DNA from: Phytomonas francai
Lineage: Eukaryota; Euglenozoa; Kinetoplastea; Trypanosomatida; Trypanosomatidae
Reading direction: 5' to 3'
Assembly (NCBI GenBank): GCA_001766655.1
Contig: MJCC01000002.1
Location: forward strand, 141,234-205,233
Length of the DNA stretch: 64,000 nucleotides
The position numbers were made by a program, and so were the translations under genes. Below are positions 30,677 to 40,903 of the stretch, piece by piece (the first letter of the stretch is position 1; every line of letters starts with the position of its first letter). Below the pieces are notes generated by a model. It was not told where the DNA came from and did not search any database. It saw only the letters and a program-made list of their open reading frames with translations.

Positions 30677-31900
30677 TCACCTCGCGTAGCAGCGGAGTAG
30701 ATCACAGCGTGTTTCCCATATGACGCGTTGCGTCGAACGAGTGTTCTTCCTTTCCAACTGAGCCCACTGTTGGCGGTACATTTGCGAGAGGCGTACCGGG
30801 TCAGTGCGACGGCACGGAGGCAAGGAGCTCAAAAGGTAGGGCGAAGATAAGCTAGCTGTGCTTTTCTGTGGCAAAGGGCTTCCCCAAACACGTGCGCGCA
30901 TTAAGACGGAGTGAACCCGAGGGGTCGCTGCTGGTGTGGTCTGTATGTTTTCCGACCCCGTGAACGGCGTCCTCCTGCATCGCTTGGACGCGCCTACAGG
31001 CTCTCGGTTGATAGAGCGTCCGGGGATAAAGCCGCCCGTCGCACTCGCCAATCGGGCGGAGGGGAGGCTCTTTTTGCCACAACCACAACCGCCTCTGAAC
31101 TCATTGGGGTGCAGCGCACATGTTGGGATGAAGCCGCTGGCTGGTCGCCGCCACTGCTTCCCCCCCGAGCTCGCCGGCTCTCGGGGCCTCCACGCCCGAT
31201 GGGGCGCCCACCGATCCGACCCCTCCGACCCGCTCTCCACCCCATCGCTCGGGTCGTCGTAGTACCGCACAGGAACGGGCCCGGGGGTCGCCTCCGCGGA
31301 GGAGGAAGGGGTGGAGAAGCCCACCACCGGATGCGCCTCCTCCACCTCCAGGTCGGCTTGGGGGGCCCTCAGGACAGGCTCAGCGCGGACCTCCGCAGGA
31401 GGGGAGGGGCCGAAGGAGCCCCCCTCCACCCCGGGAAGCGCGCCCACGCCCTTCGGCGCCCCGAACGCGTCGCGCCGGAGCGATTCTCGCAGGTCCTTCA
31501 GCACGACGAGGTGCTCCCCGGAGAAGGTGGGAGACTCCTCGAGGGGGGAGGGCCGATTGTCGTGAAGAGGGGTCTCGCTTGCGGCCCCCGGCGGGGCGGG
31601 TTCACGCGCGAGGCGGGGCGACTCGGGCCCAGTGAGCTGCCGCCGGAGGGCCTCCGCGCTATCCTGAGGCCCCAACGGCCCCAGCCCCGACTCCGCCGCG
31701 AGCGAGATCGAGGTAGCAATACTCATGGGGGTGGTGCTATCACGATGTTTCCTGCCAGGGGGGGCCTCGCCGAGTATACTCTCCACACTGGGGGTGGAGT
31801 AACCCATGCGATAGAGGGTGTCTCGCACCACGTTGCTATCCACATCATGCGCCATATGAAGAAGATATTCAGTGTATATATCCTCCAGTGAACCTAGCAT
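30677..31900 (-). CDS. HYLS1: HYLS1-like centriole/basal-body protein
   Basis: The product has 407 residues. The N-terminus has a short helical box (VVRDTLYRMGYSTPSVESIL) like the conserved HYLS1 N-terminal motif. The middle 280 residues are disordered, rich in Pro/Ser/Gly/Arg and GC-rich. The C-terminal box DPVRLSQMYRQQWAQL, followed by RVIWETRCDLL, matches the HYLS1 C-terminal signature (DPV..Y...W, then a basic R-x-x-W/I-x-x-R-C-D-L element). HYLS1 is a core centriole protein needed for basal-body docking and ciliogenesis. The stop is TGA; the same frame would continue 15 codons with an acidic Glu-rich stretch to a TAA at 30629. The identification rests on two short motifs. Confidence 0.65.
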   Translation of the reverse strand: MLGSLEDIYTEYLLHMAHDVDSNVVRDTLYRMGYSTPSVESILGEAPPGRKHRDSTTPMSIATSISLAAESGLGPLGPQDSAEALRRQLTGPESPRLAREPAPPGAASETPLHDNRPSPLEESPTFSGEHLVVLKDLRESLRRDAFGAPKGVGALPGVEGGSFGPSPPAEVRAEPVLRAPQADLEVEEAHPVVGFSTPSSSAEATPGPVPVRYYDDPSDGVESGSEGSDRWAPHRAWRPREPASSGGKQWRRPASGFIPTCALHPNEFRGGCGCGKKSLPSARLASATGGFIPGRSINREPVGASKRCRRTPFTGSENIQTTPAATPRVHSVLMRARVWGSPLPQKSTASLSSPYLLSSLPPCRRTDPVRLSQMYRQQWAQLERKNTRSTQRVIWETRCDLLRCYAR

Positions 31901-32579
31901 CGCGATCCAAAGAAGGTATAAGCTAAAGTAAATGAGATATATTTATCTTTTCGTATATATATTTGTGATGGTAAATTATTGAAGTATATACAAAATCTAC
32001 CAAATTAAACACGGATTACACTAAAGGAGAAAGTGTTGATGCTAAAAGCATATAAGTAGTGATCTTTTTTAGGAAAAAATCTATGTTAAATGCGATGGTC
32101 TAGCTAGTTAGTAGATAAACGCCGCCTAAAATAGCGAAAAAAGAGATCATGCGTGCAGCAGAAAATGAGTGAAAAAAAGAGGTTGGTACATTATCAGAGA
32201 TGGACACGAGGTCGAAAATGCTAGCACAAATACTGCTGAAAAGTAAAATCAGCCACAGTTGGGGAAATATGACCTTAAAAGTAATAGCATATGCATATAT
32301 ATGACATAAAAAATTCATGTAAAGATTAAGCGCTCAGATTATACCTAGCAAGAGTAAAGGGAGGGGGGGGGGGGAAAGAATGGAGCTTCGTAAACCACCC
32401 CCACCCCTCTCCTTCTGTCATCTCTTTCAACTGCGGAATGATACTTTTCATGCATATACTAACATTAATGAAGATTATGCTTGCACGCTGTTTTAAATTC
32501 ACAGGCACCGATCCTCTGTTAGCTACACTGCGCTATAATTTTATTCTAACCACGCCGCCTCTCTTTAAACGGTGCACCC
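31901..32579. other. Intergenic spacer with G12 homopolymer
   Basis: AT-rich spacer. It contains a G-run at about 32363-32374 (C-run on the coding strand) and a hydrophobic minus-strand frame at 32100-32318 that I do not accept as a gene. Confidence 0.5.
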
Positions 32580-34076
32580 TCAGTCACAATCATCAGCGTC
32601 CTCCCACTCATCCTCGCTGTCATCGTCGCCCCTCTGAGTTTTGTAAGGTGTCTTTGTGGCTTGTTTCACAGCCAATTGCTTCCGAGCCTCACGTCGTTGC
32701 TCATTTTCGGCGTCAAATTGGAGTGTCTCTCGTTCAACTAGCAGCTCTGTCACCCCCATAGCCTCAGCTAAGTTATGCAAGAAGTGGATTATGTTGGCCT
32801 CAAATTCAGCCTTCTCGCTATTGCTCCATGAGTTCGTTGGTTCATCTTCGCCTTCTACAGGAAAATTCTTGTCATATGAATCATAATCGAAGTCATCATC
32901 CATGTCATCATCCATATCTGACACTATTTTCCCGTTTATATCCGTAATTATATCATTAAAGTCTTGAACATTCGCGGCTACCACGTGCACGTCGTCATCG
33001 ATGCAGTTCTGAGAGGATGGACGAAGACGGATTTCACGATTACGGCGTACTTCTTCTCTAGTAAAAAATTTTAGCGCCGCATCGTCCTGCTGGAGATACT
33101 CCATAAAAACTTCCTCCTCGTCGTCATCAGTGCCCCAATTTTCCTCAAGTTCTTCCTCATGGTTATCTCTCGCTTGTAGCATACGGTCTAATGTACTAAG
33201 CTGCTTGGAGGAAGTGATGGCGCCTCGAGCGGGGCCTTGCCGACTATCGTGTGCACCCAAGCCAAGGTCTGGCAGCGCTTCTGAAAGACGGGGTAATGCG
33301 TCGTCGGACAAAGAAGTAATTGTTTGAAGAGTCTTCCTTCTTTCTTCGTATCGCTTTGCTTCGCGCCGAACGCGCAACTTTTCACGCTCATTGGAAATAT
33401 CCAGGTACTCTACTATCTTTGCGAGAACCATGCCCATGTCGTTAATTGTTGCCTGACCATCTTTCTCGTCAACAGATCCAACACCGCTCTGTTGGATGCT
33501 TTGATAGTCCCAAAAAGCCTCCATCAACTCGTCGCGTGATTTTAGCTCCAACTCCGTCGCGGTGCAGTAATTCAGAGAAACGTCAGTTTCGTCTGAAGGG
33601 GTCTCATCGCCGCTACTTTCCTCGTATTCAACGTCCTCTACACGGTGAAGCAAAGCACGCGCGAGATTCAACTCCTTCTCGCGCGCCATGATATCACTCG
33701 TCCTTAACCCTCGATCCGAAAGGACGCCTGCCGCGCGGGCCCCTTTACCGTCCGCGGCGTTGGACGGCAGCGCCTGGCTGCCTTGTCCTTTGGGGGCGTC
33801 AGGCTTCGATGAGAACAGTCGCGGCGGACCTACGAGGGCGAAAAGGTTCTCATCTTCTCCTTCTCGGAGGGTTTCATGAATCCCGCAGTCAGGAACCCCT
33901 TTGTTGCTATGTTTTCCACCAGAGTGGGAATAGTGAAGTCCTTTCCAGGCGAGCACAGCAGCGCCTAACGTGGCGGAGGCTGCGAGAGCGCACACAAGCG
34001 CCCGTGGAAGATGTGGAGTGCCTCCGCTAAAGCACACCCGCTCTGGGGCCGCCTTTGAGGTTTGCAGAACATGCAT
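32580..34076 (-). CDS. Unrecognised acidic protein with N-terminal membrane segment
   Basis: The product has 498 residues and a TGA stop. A single hydrophobic segment at residues 26-45 (LVCALAASATLGAAVLAW) after a short basic start could be a signal anchor. The remainder is highly acidic with dense Asp/Glu clusters (VEDVEYEESSGDETPSDET, EENWGTDDDEEEVFMEYL, DDDMDDDFDYDSYD) alternating with basic helices (RVRREAKRYEERRK). Much of it is probably disordered or coiled. No domain is recognised. It could be a membrane-tethered scaffold with a cytosolic acidic tail, which is inference. Confidence 0.7.
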   Translation of the reverse strand: MHVLQTSKAAPERVCFSGGTPHLPRALVCALAASATLGAAVLAWKGLHYSHSGGKHSNKGVPDCGIHETLREGEDENLFALVGPPRLFSSKPDAPKGQGSQALPSNAADGKGARAAGVLSDRGLRTSDIMAREKELNLARALLHRVEDVEYEESSGDETPSDETDVSLNYCTATELELKSRDELMEAFWDYQSIQQSGVGSVDEKDGQATINDMGMVLAKIVEYLDISNEREKLRVRREAKRYEERRKTLQTITSLSDDALPRLSEALPDLGLGAHDSRQGPARGAITSSKQLSTLDRMLQARDNHEEELEENWGTDDDEEEVFMEYLQQDDAALKFFTREEVRRNREIRLRPSSQNCIDDDVHVVAANVQDFNDIITDINGKIVSDMDDDMDDDFDYDSYDKNFPVEGEDEPTNSWSNSEKAEFEANIIHFLHNLAEAMGVTELLVERETLQFDAENEQRREARKQLAVKQATKTPYKTQRGDDDSEDEWEDADDCD

Positions 34077-35074
34077 TTTCCTTTCCGCACCTCGCTTTTT
34101 GTTGTCTTTGATGACCGCTGCACATGCATTGTTTGTGACAGGATTCGGAAAGTAAAAGAAGGATAATGAGGGAGCGGAAAAGTAAAAGTGAAAGAAACGA
34201 ACAGGAATTGGTGTCAGGGTGATTTTTAAGAATCAGCATTTGCTGTTGACTGAAATTTTAGATATACTTAAGCATATTGAGATGTGTAAATCTAATTGAA
34301 GGGAACACGTCCAAAATGGACCTTCCTGTCAGTATATTTAATCACACCGAAACACACAGATTAGCTCTGCTTTGACCGTGAGATTTTTTGCATGTGGAAA
34401 TTGCACGGTATATCTGGTTATGCGTGGTTCATTTTTACGTTTGATTATGCCCTTCTTAGTGCTAACGTGTCGTATACGGCGATAGAAAGGTATAGCACCA
34501 GTCGTTTTGACAATAATGTAGTGATTACAACACTTTTATGGGTTGGGAATCTCTGAAATGGAATTCTTTCATTGAGTAAAAATACAAGGGGTGGGTAGGT
34601 GGGTGAATGATGTGGGAGATGGCCACAATTTCTACAATTTCCCATATCTGAGCCGCCCACACTTTACCAAATGAACAGTAAAGTTCATCAGGATGAAGCA
34701 AAGTCTTTCCGTGATGGGAATATTGTCTTGAAACATGAAAGGTCATAAAAAACAACATTAGAGAAGTGGATGTAATTACCCAAAAAGATCGAAAAGGGTA
34801 TACGATTAAGAGGGCTGAAATACCATACTGTATAACACTTCCAAAACAGGATGAGTGAACAGAGCGGGAAGGGAGATCAAACGAATATTACCTAGGCGTC
34901 CATACATCCGTTAGCAATGATTACACATTACCATTAATATTTTCTCAATTATTCCTTACGATTAATTAAATTTAAATGCAAGCATCTTCAGAAGCCGAAT
35001 CCAAAATTTGATGAGCAAATAAAACGAACAACCCTCAATATCATCACTATCCAACAACAAAAAAGTATTCTGGT
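34077..35074. other. Intergenic region of about 1 kb
   Basis: AT-rich spacer. Two overlapping minus-strand frames near 34445-34758 are unconvincing. Nothing is recognised. Confidence 0.45.
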
Positions 35075-36427
35075 TCAAACAAAGGGTTTTTTGATCGCAT
35101 AAAAGAGCAACAAAAGCAGCATAATCAACAAAGCAAAAAACAAGGTTGAGAGCTGATTCCTCTCTTTCTGGATCTCATCATTTTCGTCAAGCTGTGCCTG
35201 TTTTTCGTTAAGCCTGTTCACAAGATCAACCCTCGTCGCTTGATGCAGGTTATCTGCTCCGGGAGCTACGACCGCTGGTGCACTAGCGTCATCCTTATTT
35301 CTCGGATGCCGACTAGAAACGAACTCTGGAAGCGGTATGGCATGGCCGGCGCCGCGCCCACGGCCACGGCCGCGGCCTCGACGTCCTCTCGCCTGCCCGC
35401 GACTAGCGCCTTTCTTACCGGCCATCACTGGCGAAACGCTGTACTCAAGGGCCTTTGCGGCGATCGTCGCCTTCGCGGGGTGCCTTGGGGTGAGCTTTGG
35501 AATGAGGGCGAGGGGACGCGAGGGCGGGTTCGGCCTCTCCGTGTACGCGCTCCCTCGTTGATAGTGAAGGAAAAGACAGGTAGTAATCACGTGGGATCGA
35601 CCTTTCCGGCACCATGTCCCACACTGCGTCTCCCACGGTCGCTGCTTAAGCTTGTTAAACGCCAAGTTTTGATGAAGTTCGTTCTCGTAGTAGGCTGTAC
35701 GTAAGCCCGGTACACCGATAAACACGATGCCCGGCGCGAGATGGAGCTTTTCGCAGGCTTCCATATCGCAGGAGGCCCCTGCGCCCTCGTGCACCTCGTG
35801 ACAGAATTTCATCCCGAGCGCTCGGGATGGGTTCTCTAAAAGCGCCCTCTTCCCGGCATTATTAAGAAGCATGTGAAGCCGTACGTAGCGATCCCCCACA
35901 AGAAGGGCGCGGTTGGTGAGGTGCAGCGAGCGACAGCTGAGAATGTTGTGCGAACGTGCCACGTCGCAGAGGGTGAAAGTCGCCTTGGGACTCCCGCGTA
36001 GCCGACCCTGAGCTTGGATGTAGCCTCGATTGCGCACAAAGGACGAAGCAGGGTAGGTTTTGTTCCCAATCACAAGCACGCTGCAATCGTCCCCTGGATT
36101 TGCCGAGGAGGATGCTATTTCCAAACCCTCTGACGCGGAGGAGTCATAGCCATCCTCCTCTGCATCATCGTCGTCTTGTTGAGAGCTCCTTTCTTCCTCC
36201 TCGACTTCCGTTGCGTCGCTGGCATCCCTACTACTGCTATCGTCACTCCAAACACTACTTTCGCTAAGTTCGTCGTCTGAGAGTTCTTCTTCGCTTACTT
36301 CAGGTGGTTTTGATGCCACACCTGGGGTCTTTTCTTCACTATCGGTCTTTTTATCTCCAGCAGCGCCAATCTCAGAATCCTCCACACTGATGACGTCCGC
36401 CGCAGCGGGCTGTATAGTATCCAACAT
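35075..36427 (-). CDS. Tail-anchored protein with Cys/His (CCCH-like) repeats and RG tract
   Basis: This 450-residue protein has four parts. Residues 1-110 are very acidic and Ser-rich. Three degenerate zinc-finger-like units follow: C154-x10-C165-x3-H169, C209-x10-C220-x4-C225-x3-H229, and C269-x3-C273-x10-C284-x3-H288; the first and third share RSH-x-I-x-x-C. An Arg/Gly tract (residues 347-360, GRRGRGRGRGRGAG) is typical of RNA-binding proteins. A short coiled coil leads into one C-terminal membrane helix (LFFALLIMLLLLLFY) and a basic tail (AIKKPFV), the layout of a tail-anchored protein. The TGA stop directly after the tail fits that topology. RNA binding at the ER or mitochondrial surface is inferred; I know no described family with this exact order. 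Confidence 0.75.
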   Translation of the reverse strand: MLDTIQPAAADVISVEDSEIGAAGDKKTDSEEKTPGVASKPPEVSEEELSDDELSESSVWSDDSSSRDASDATEVEEEERSSQQDDDDAEEDGYDSSASEGLEIASSSANPGDDCSVLVIGNKTYPASSFVRNRGYIQAQGRLRGSPKATFTLCDVARSHNILSCRSLHLTNRALLVGDRYVRLHMLLNNAGKRALLENPSRALGMKFCHEVHEGAGASCDMEACEKLHLAPGIVFIGVPGLRTAYYENELHQNLAFNKLKQRPWETQCGTWCRKGRSHVITTCLFLHYQRGSAYTERPNPPSRPLALIPKLTPRHPAKATIAAKALEYSVSPVMAGKKGASRGQARGRRGRGRGRGRGAGHAIPLPEFVSSRHPRNKDDASAPAVVAPGADNLHQATRVDLVNRLNEKQAQLDENDEIQKERNQLSTLFFALLIMLLLLLFYAIKKPFV

Positions 36428-36870
36428 GCACTTGTCTTACTGCACGATATCAATATTCTGTCCTCAAGGGTCTAGTCCTGCGAAGAACCTTTTTTAGTTT
36501 AACCTTTGTAAGCTGCACTTCAAGTCTATGGAAGGTTGCTGTAGCGTGACCTTTTTAAAATAGAGATGATTATTAAGGATGCACAAGGAAAAATTATCCT
36601 TCTTTCGGGTAAAAAGTTTGCCATATACTTGGTTAAATTAACATAAAACGTCGAGAGAATGGCTTTTTAAATGACTAATAGTAAAAAGCATAAAGCGAGG
36701 AAAACTAGGAGCTTAAATTATTCCGTCTGTTATGTGTGGTGGTTAGGATTTCATTTCTAAAATCTAAAATCTAGGCAACTACTTTTTCGAATAGTAATCA
36801 ACTATATAGTTTTTCCCCTGCTTCTTCCGTTAGTTTCCTTTTCACCAACAGTGGCATTATCACCTCTTAT
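36428..36870. other. Intergenic spacer
   Basis: AT-rich, no features recognised. Confidence 0.4.
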
Positions 36871-38031
36871 TTAAGCTACAAAGCCATTATAAAAAAGTCC
36901 AGCGATAACATGGGCAACACCTATCACATACAAAATTGGAACCTCATCCATATTCAGAAGTAACGCAAGAGAAACAAAAGAAGCAAATAGAGTTATTCCC
37001 CATGTAGTGGGATCCGTGGGGAAGAGATATAGAACGCCGTTTATCAGACGTGCAAACACAGGCTTCAACAGCATAACAACGAAGTACGCCAGTGTCAAGA
37101 AAAGGGAGGCTAGGTACAAGTGCAGATATGAAATCGGGTCACGTAAACATGCTGGAGGCTTACCAACAGGTGCGTGCTCTTGTATATCTCGCATCATGGT
37201 GTTCACCACTTCTTTTACCATATCGATCCAGAGGGAAATCACCCCCTGGGGATCGGAGATGGTGGAGCCCCAGAGGTAGGTGCCCACATGCGTTTTTTGA
37301 CCTTTGGCGTCAAAAAGATAGGATTTCAGTAGCAGTACGAATTGCCAGTGAAGCGCTCCGAAGATACCAACCAGAAGAGGGATGATGATCAAAGGGAGAG
37401 GGATATGCCATAGCCGAGTCCAGAAAGTTCGACGCCATCGTGCGACCAAGTAGCCCGCCGTAAGGAAGCCCTGGAGCGGTGCTGCCCGTATGAAGACGTA
37501 CTTGAGGATCTCCATCCATGCTCCATCGTGTGTGAGAGGCAGATGCCACGACAACGCAGGCTCGGTGATCAAAAAGGGAGGGTGGTGGCACCACGGGCCA
37601 GGAAATAAAACCACCCCACAGTTCACCACGGTCAGGATCCCGTAGGAAATAACGCTGTCAAACGCGCTCGGCAGTTCAAAAAATCCAACAAAAGGTGCAA
37701 TGATCGCACATGGAAGCAGGTAAAAGGCCATGAAGAGTGCCAGATACTGCAATGTGGGAACAAAGGCTGCTTGGTCTTCCAGTTTCTTCAAAGACGCCGC
37801 ATCCAGTGGATTCAGAAAGTAATCGGGACCGAAAAAGTATAGGTTGTGGCACACTGCGGCTATTAAACCCAAAAGGACGATAAACCAAGTCACATACAAG
37901 TGTCCGCTATATTCGACATGTCGCACGTACGCCTTAAATTTATTACTATTGACAAGATCCTCAACACATTTCTCCGTATACTGTTGAGCGCTAGCTCCAT
38001 GGAAATCCTGCGGGGGAATGCGCTCAGACAT
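36871..38031 (-). CDS. Multispan membrane protein, unrecognised
   Basis: The ATG at 38031-38029 (MSERIPPQDFHG) is the likely start; the frame extends 16 codons upstream only from a GTG. The product has 386 residues and about seven hydrophobic helices, for example VTWFIVLLGLIAAVCHNLYF, LPLIIIPLLVGIFGALHWQF, YLASLFLTLAYFVVMLL and ILYVIGVAHVIAGLFYNGF. Two Pro/His/Trp-rich loops (FPGPWCHHPPF, EPALSWHLPLTHDGAWM) lie between spans 3 and 4. There is no signal peptide. I do not recognise the family. It could be a transporter or a lipid-modifying membrane enzyme. The stop is TAA. Confidence 0.75.
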   Translation of the reverse strand: MSERIPPQDFHGASAQQYTEKCVEDLVNSNKFKAYVRHVEYSGHLYVTWFIVLLGLIAAVCHNLYFFGPDYFLNPLDAASLKKLEDQAAFVPTLQYLALFMAFYLLPCAIIAPFVGFFELPSAFDSVISYGILTVVNCGVVLFPGPWCHHPPFLITEPALSWHLPLTHDGAWMEILKYVFIRAAPLQGFLTAGYLVARWRRTFWTRLWHIPLPLIIIPLLVGIFGALHWQFVLLLKSYLFDAKGQKTHVGTYLWGSTISDPQGVISLWIDMVKEVVNTMMRDIQEHAPVGKPPACLRDPISYLHLYLASLFLTLAYFVVMLLKPVFARLINGVLYLFPTDPTTWGITLFASFVSLALLLNMDEVPILYVIGVAHVIAGLFYNGFVA

Positions 38032-39016
38032 AACTCTGCACCCTTTAAACAACGTTTGTAAAGAATAATTCTTAGTCACTCAAAAATAAACGCTTTTTAG
38101 AAAAACGGAAGCCTTACTTTGCTTTATTTGACCAACAATAGTGTCGAATCGATAATGAAAGACTAAAAAGAGGAAACATTACCATTTCTGGTTACCAAAA
38201 GAGTAGTATAATTAGCTTGGCCCGACGAGCGGCCACTGAGTTTGCCAGATCTTTGCCTATCCAAATCTTCTATTTTAGCATCGTAACACTAGCCCTTATG
38301 AGATAAATAAGCGTCTATTTAAGCATGAAATTTTTATGAATCGTAGCATGCTCGATATTTTTTGCAATAAAGAAGGGAACCGAAAAAATTTTCTAACGTT
38401 AGGTAGAATTATATCGAACCACAAAGTGTTATTTTCTGTGAGGATCGGATTTAGCACAAAAAATTCTGGGTTTCACTTTTCGGCAAGTGCTATACGTATA
38501 ATTGGTACTCTGGAAGATTAATAATTAGGAAAAAGATTAAAAATATGTCAATCTCACACGACCTGTTGTTTAGTAGTTATGCTCTAAATAATACACTATC
38601 TAAAGGCTATTTAAGAGGGTTATTCGCTTTCCTCACGCCTCCTCTTTCAGATTTTTGTTATTTAAAAGGGCCCAAATCTGTAGTGAGAAAATATATTTGT
38701 TGCTACTTTTTCGATTACGAGATGTATTTCGTAAATCCCTTATAATCTAAGGAAAAGAAACAAAAGCCTGACACATGGCACTTACCAACCAACATTCTAT
38801 GAAAATGAATACATCAGTCATCAAAAGGCTGAGATGTAAATCTTTGAAAATACAAAACGCTGTAGAAAACCATTTTTATTCATTAGTAGAGGAATACTCT
38901 GCACAAGGACTTTTCCCTTTGTGTATACCCTTTTTTTTTGCATGCGTACACGCAGCCACACCACGCCTCCGTGTCCAGGAAAAAGAGGGAGGAAACGACT
39001 GTCTGGCGTGCTTTAT
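38032..39016. other. Intergenic region of about 1 kb
   Basis: AT-rich spacer. Short plus-strand frames (38336-38521, 38545-38745, 38775-39020) oppose the cluster direction and lack protein-like composition. Downstream of the HMG gene there is a T9 run near 38931. Confidence 0.45.
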
Positions 39017-39940
39017 TTAATCGCTATCACCGTCCGAGGCGGAGCTGGAGTCAGAGGAGCTAGCGGAATCATCCATCGCCGCCGCTGCCTTTGAAGCATT
39101 GGAAGACTTTGTCTTTACTCCTTGTTCTTGGCATTCGCGTTGGTATCGCTCCTTATCCTGCGCCGCCTTCAGTTCGTACGGCTTTTTCGCTTCGTCACTC
39201 AACGTCTTCCACTCCGCCCCGGCCTGCTTCATTTGCTCGGTCATGCTCAAATCGGGGTGCTTGCTGCGAAAGTCGTTTGCGAAATACATATACGAAGATA
39301 GGGCGCGCTTGGGGCCTTTAGTCTCACCTTTTGAACCCTTTCCATCTTTTTTGCCGCGCTTGTACACCCGGCCCCCATCGGCGAGGTAAGCCTTCAGTTC
39401 CTTGTCAAAGCGCACCTTATCGGCCTCTGCAAGCATCTTGTAGCTCTCCTTTTCCTTTTCAGAGATGGCAGCCCAGCGGCGACCCATTTCCTTGAGAATT
39501 TCTGTAACCGCCATACCGGGATTATCGGCCTTAATTTTGTCCCTTTGCTCATTGGTGAAAATGATATACGCAGATAGGGCTGCTTTGGGGTAGTCATCCG
39601 GTTTTTTATCCTTTTTGGATTCACCACCTTTGCTTTTCTTAGATTCCCTTCCGCTCTCCTTCTGCGAGCTAGCACGCTTCTTCCCCTTTCCACCGACGGG
39701 CCCTTCCGCTTTTGCCATCCTTACCTTCGCCAACTCTTTTAGTCCTTCAGGTGAACTCAAGTATTTCTGGACTGCCGCCTCCACTGCGGCGTCGTGGGGG
39801 GAAAAGTCGATATTATACTTCGCTGCAAGACGCTTGCGTAGGACTGACAATGTGAGGACGTTAACACCCACATCACGGATAATGTTAAACACGGATTCTT
39901 CACAATCAGACGGCAGAGGTCCTTGGGGTAGCTCTGGCAT
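39017..39940 (-). CDS. TDP1: TDP1-type chromatin protein (DEK-C plus two HMG boxes)
   Basis: The start is the ATG at 39940-39938 (MPELPQGPLPSD). The in-frame upstream extension crosses a TA-rich leader and is dismissed. The 307-residue product has a DEK C-terminal-like domain at residues 10-70 (DVGVNVLTLSVLRKRLAAKY), a Lys/Ser/Gly-rich linker, HMG box 1 at about residues 103-180 (YPKAALSAYIIFTNEQRDKI), HMG box 2 at about residues 210-280 (GPKRALSSYMYFANDFRSKH), and an acidic Asp/Ser tail. This order is that of kinetoplastid TDP1, an abundant architectural protein that promotes open chromatin at transcribed loci in T. brucei. The stop is TAA. Confidence 0.9.
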   Translation of the reverse strand: MPELPQGPLPSDCEESVFNIIRDVGVNVLTLSVLRKRLAAKYNIDFSPHDAAVEAAVQKYLSSPEGLKELAKVRMAKAEGPVGGKGKKRASSQKESGRESKKSKGGESKKDKKPDDYPKAALSAYIIFTNEQRDKIKADNPGMAVTEILKEMGRRWAAISEKEKESYKMLAEADKVRFDKELKAYLADGGRVYKRGKKDGKGSKGETKGPKRALSSYMYFANDFRSKHPDLSMTEQMKQAGAEWKTLSDEAKKPYELKAAQDKERYQRECQEQGVKTKSSNASKAAAAMDDSASSSDSSSASDGDSD

Positions 39941-40253
39941 CTTTGGAATATTATGGATGAATTTCTTTTTAAAGATAGACACGTGCCCCTTTATCTGAAT
40001 ATATATGTATGTATATGTATGTGTATATACTTCCCTTTTAAGCGGCGCCCCAACTGCATCGTTTAGAATCAAAAGATATTAATAGATAGAGATTTGAATG
40101 CAAAAAAGACATTTGTTCGCACCCACATTAATGACAAATTCTACAAATACCTCAGCTTGATGCTTTCAGTGTTAGACCTGACGCAAGAAGGTGTAATAAC
40201 TAATAAGATTATTGTGAGAGATCTGCCCCGTTTAATGAACAACAGACTCCGCT
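39941..40253. other. Intergenic spacer / 5' leader of TDP1
   Basis: It contains a short GTATAT-type repeat at about 39998-40027 within the probable leader of TDP1. No gene is recognised. Confidence 0.45.
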
Positions 40254-40610
40254 CTATCGAGACGACCTTCCGGTATTAGTTAAGTGCTGTAAGACACGTT
40301 TTTCTTTCAGAGCATTTCGCTTCCTCCGTTCTGCTGGATCCACTGAGAATGATTGTTTATGAGAATAAAAGACCTGAATCTTCCGATTGTAAAACAAACG
40401 ATCATGCAATGAGCGGCGTGCTGTAGTTGCCGTAGCTACGTCTGTAAATACCACAAACGCTTGGCCGTACAGTTGCCTAGTTTTCTTGTACAGCACCTCT
40501 TGCACAGGGCCGTACTGGGTGCAGTGAAGGTACAGCAATCGCTGCACCTCGTTTGCGGACACCTTATCAGGAAGGCCTCGAATGTAAAGCGTTTGCTTAG
40601 GCTCCTCCAT
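40254..40610 (-). CDS. U1A/U2B''-like single-RRM protein
   Basis: This is a compact 118-residue protein made of one RRM. It starts [20 protein letters not shown] (RNP2), with [19 protein letters not shown] (RNP1) near residue 50, the loop [13 protein letters not shown], and a basic C-terminal helix ([14 protein letters not shown]). The closely spaced [17 protein letters not shown] segment is typical of U1A/U2B'' and SF3b14-type snRNP RRMs. Kinetoplastids have an unusually short U2B''-like protein, and this fits. It would bind U2 or U1 snRNA, needed for trans-splicing. The stop is TAG. The exact snRNP is uncertain. Confidence 0.75.
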   Translation of the reverse strand: MEEPKQTLYIRGLPDKVSANEVQRLLYLHCTQYGPVQEVLYKKTRQLYGQAFVVFTDVATATTARRSLHDRLFYNRKIQVFYSHKQSFSVDPAERRKRNALKEKRVLQHLTNTGRSSR

Positions 40611-40903
40611 CTTCTAAATTCAGTACCTATTTGTGATGTATTGTGGGTGAACCTGTTCGATATAAGAAAAGATACATAAACAATGATATAATATGGTTAG
40701 GGGAGGACACATACTCACCAAAAGGAAAGGTATCACCTTCACATACATTTTCTAAAGCTTTCATCGGTTTCATCGATAGTTTCTAGATCCTACGATACCA
40801 CTAATTCTTCAGATTCAAAATCATGGGCTATATTTTCCTCTATTTATTTCCAATATTTTAAAATTACGGATACTAAACTTCAGAGATTAAAGCTCAAAAA
40901 ATT

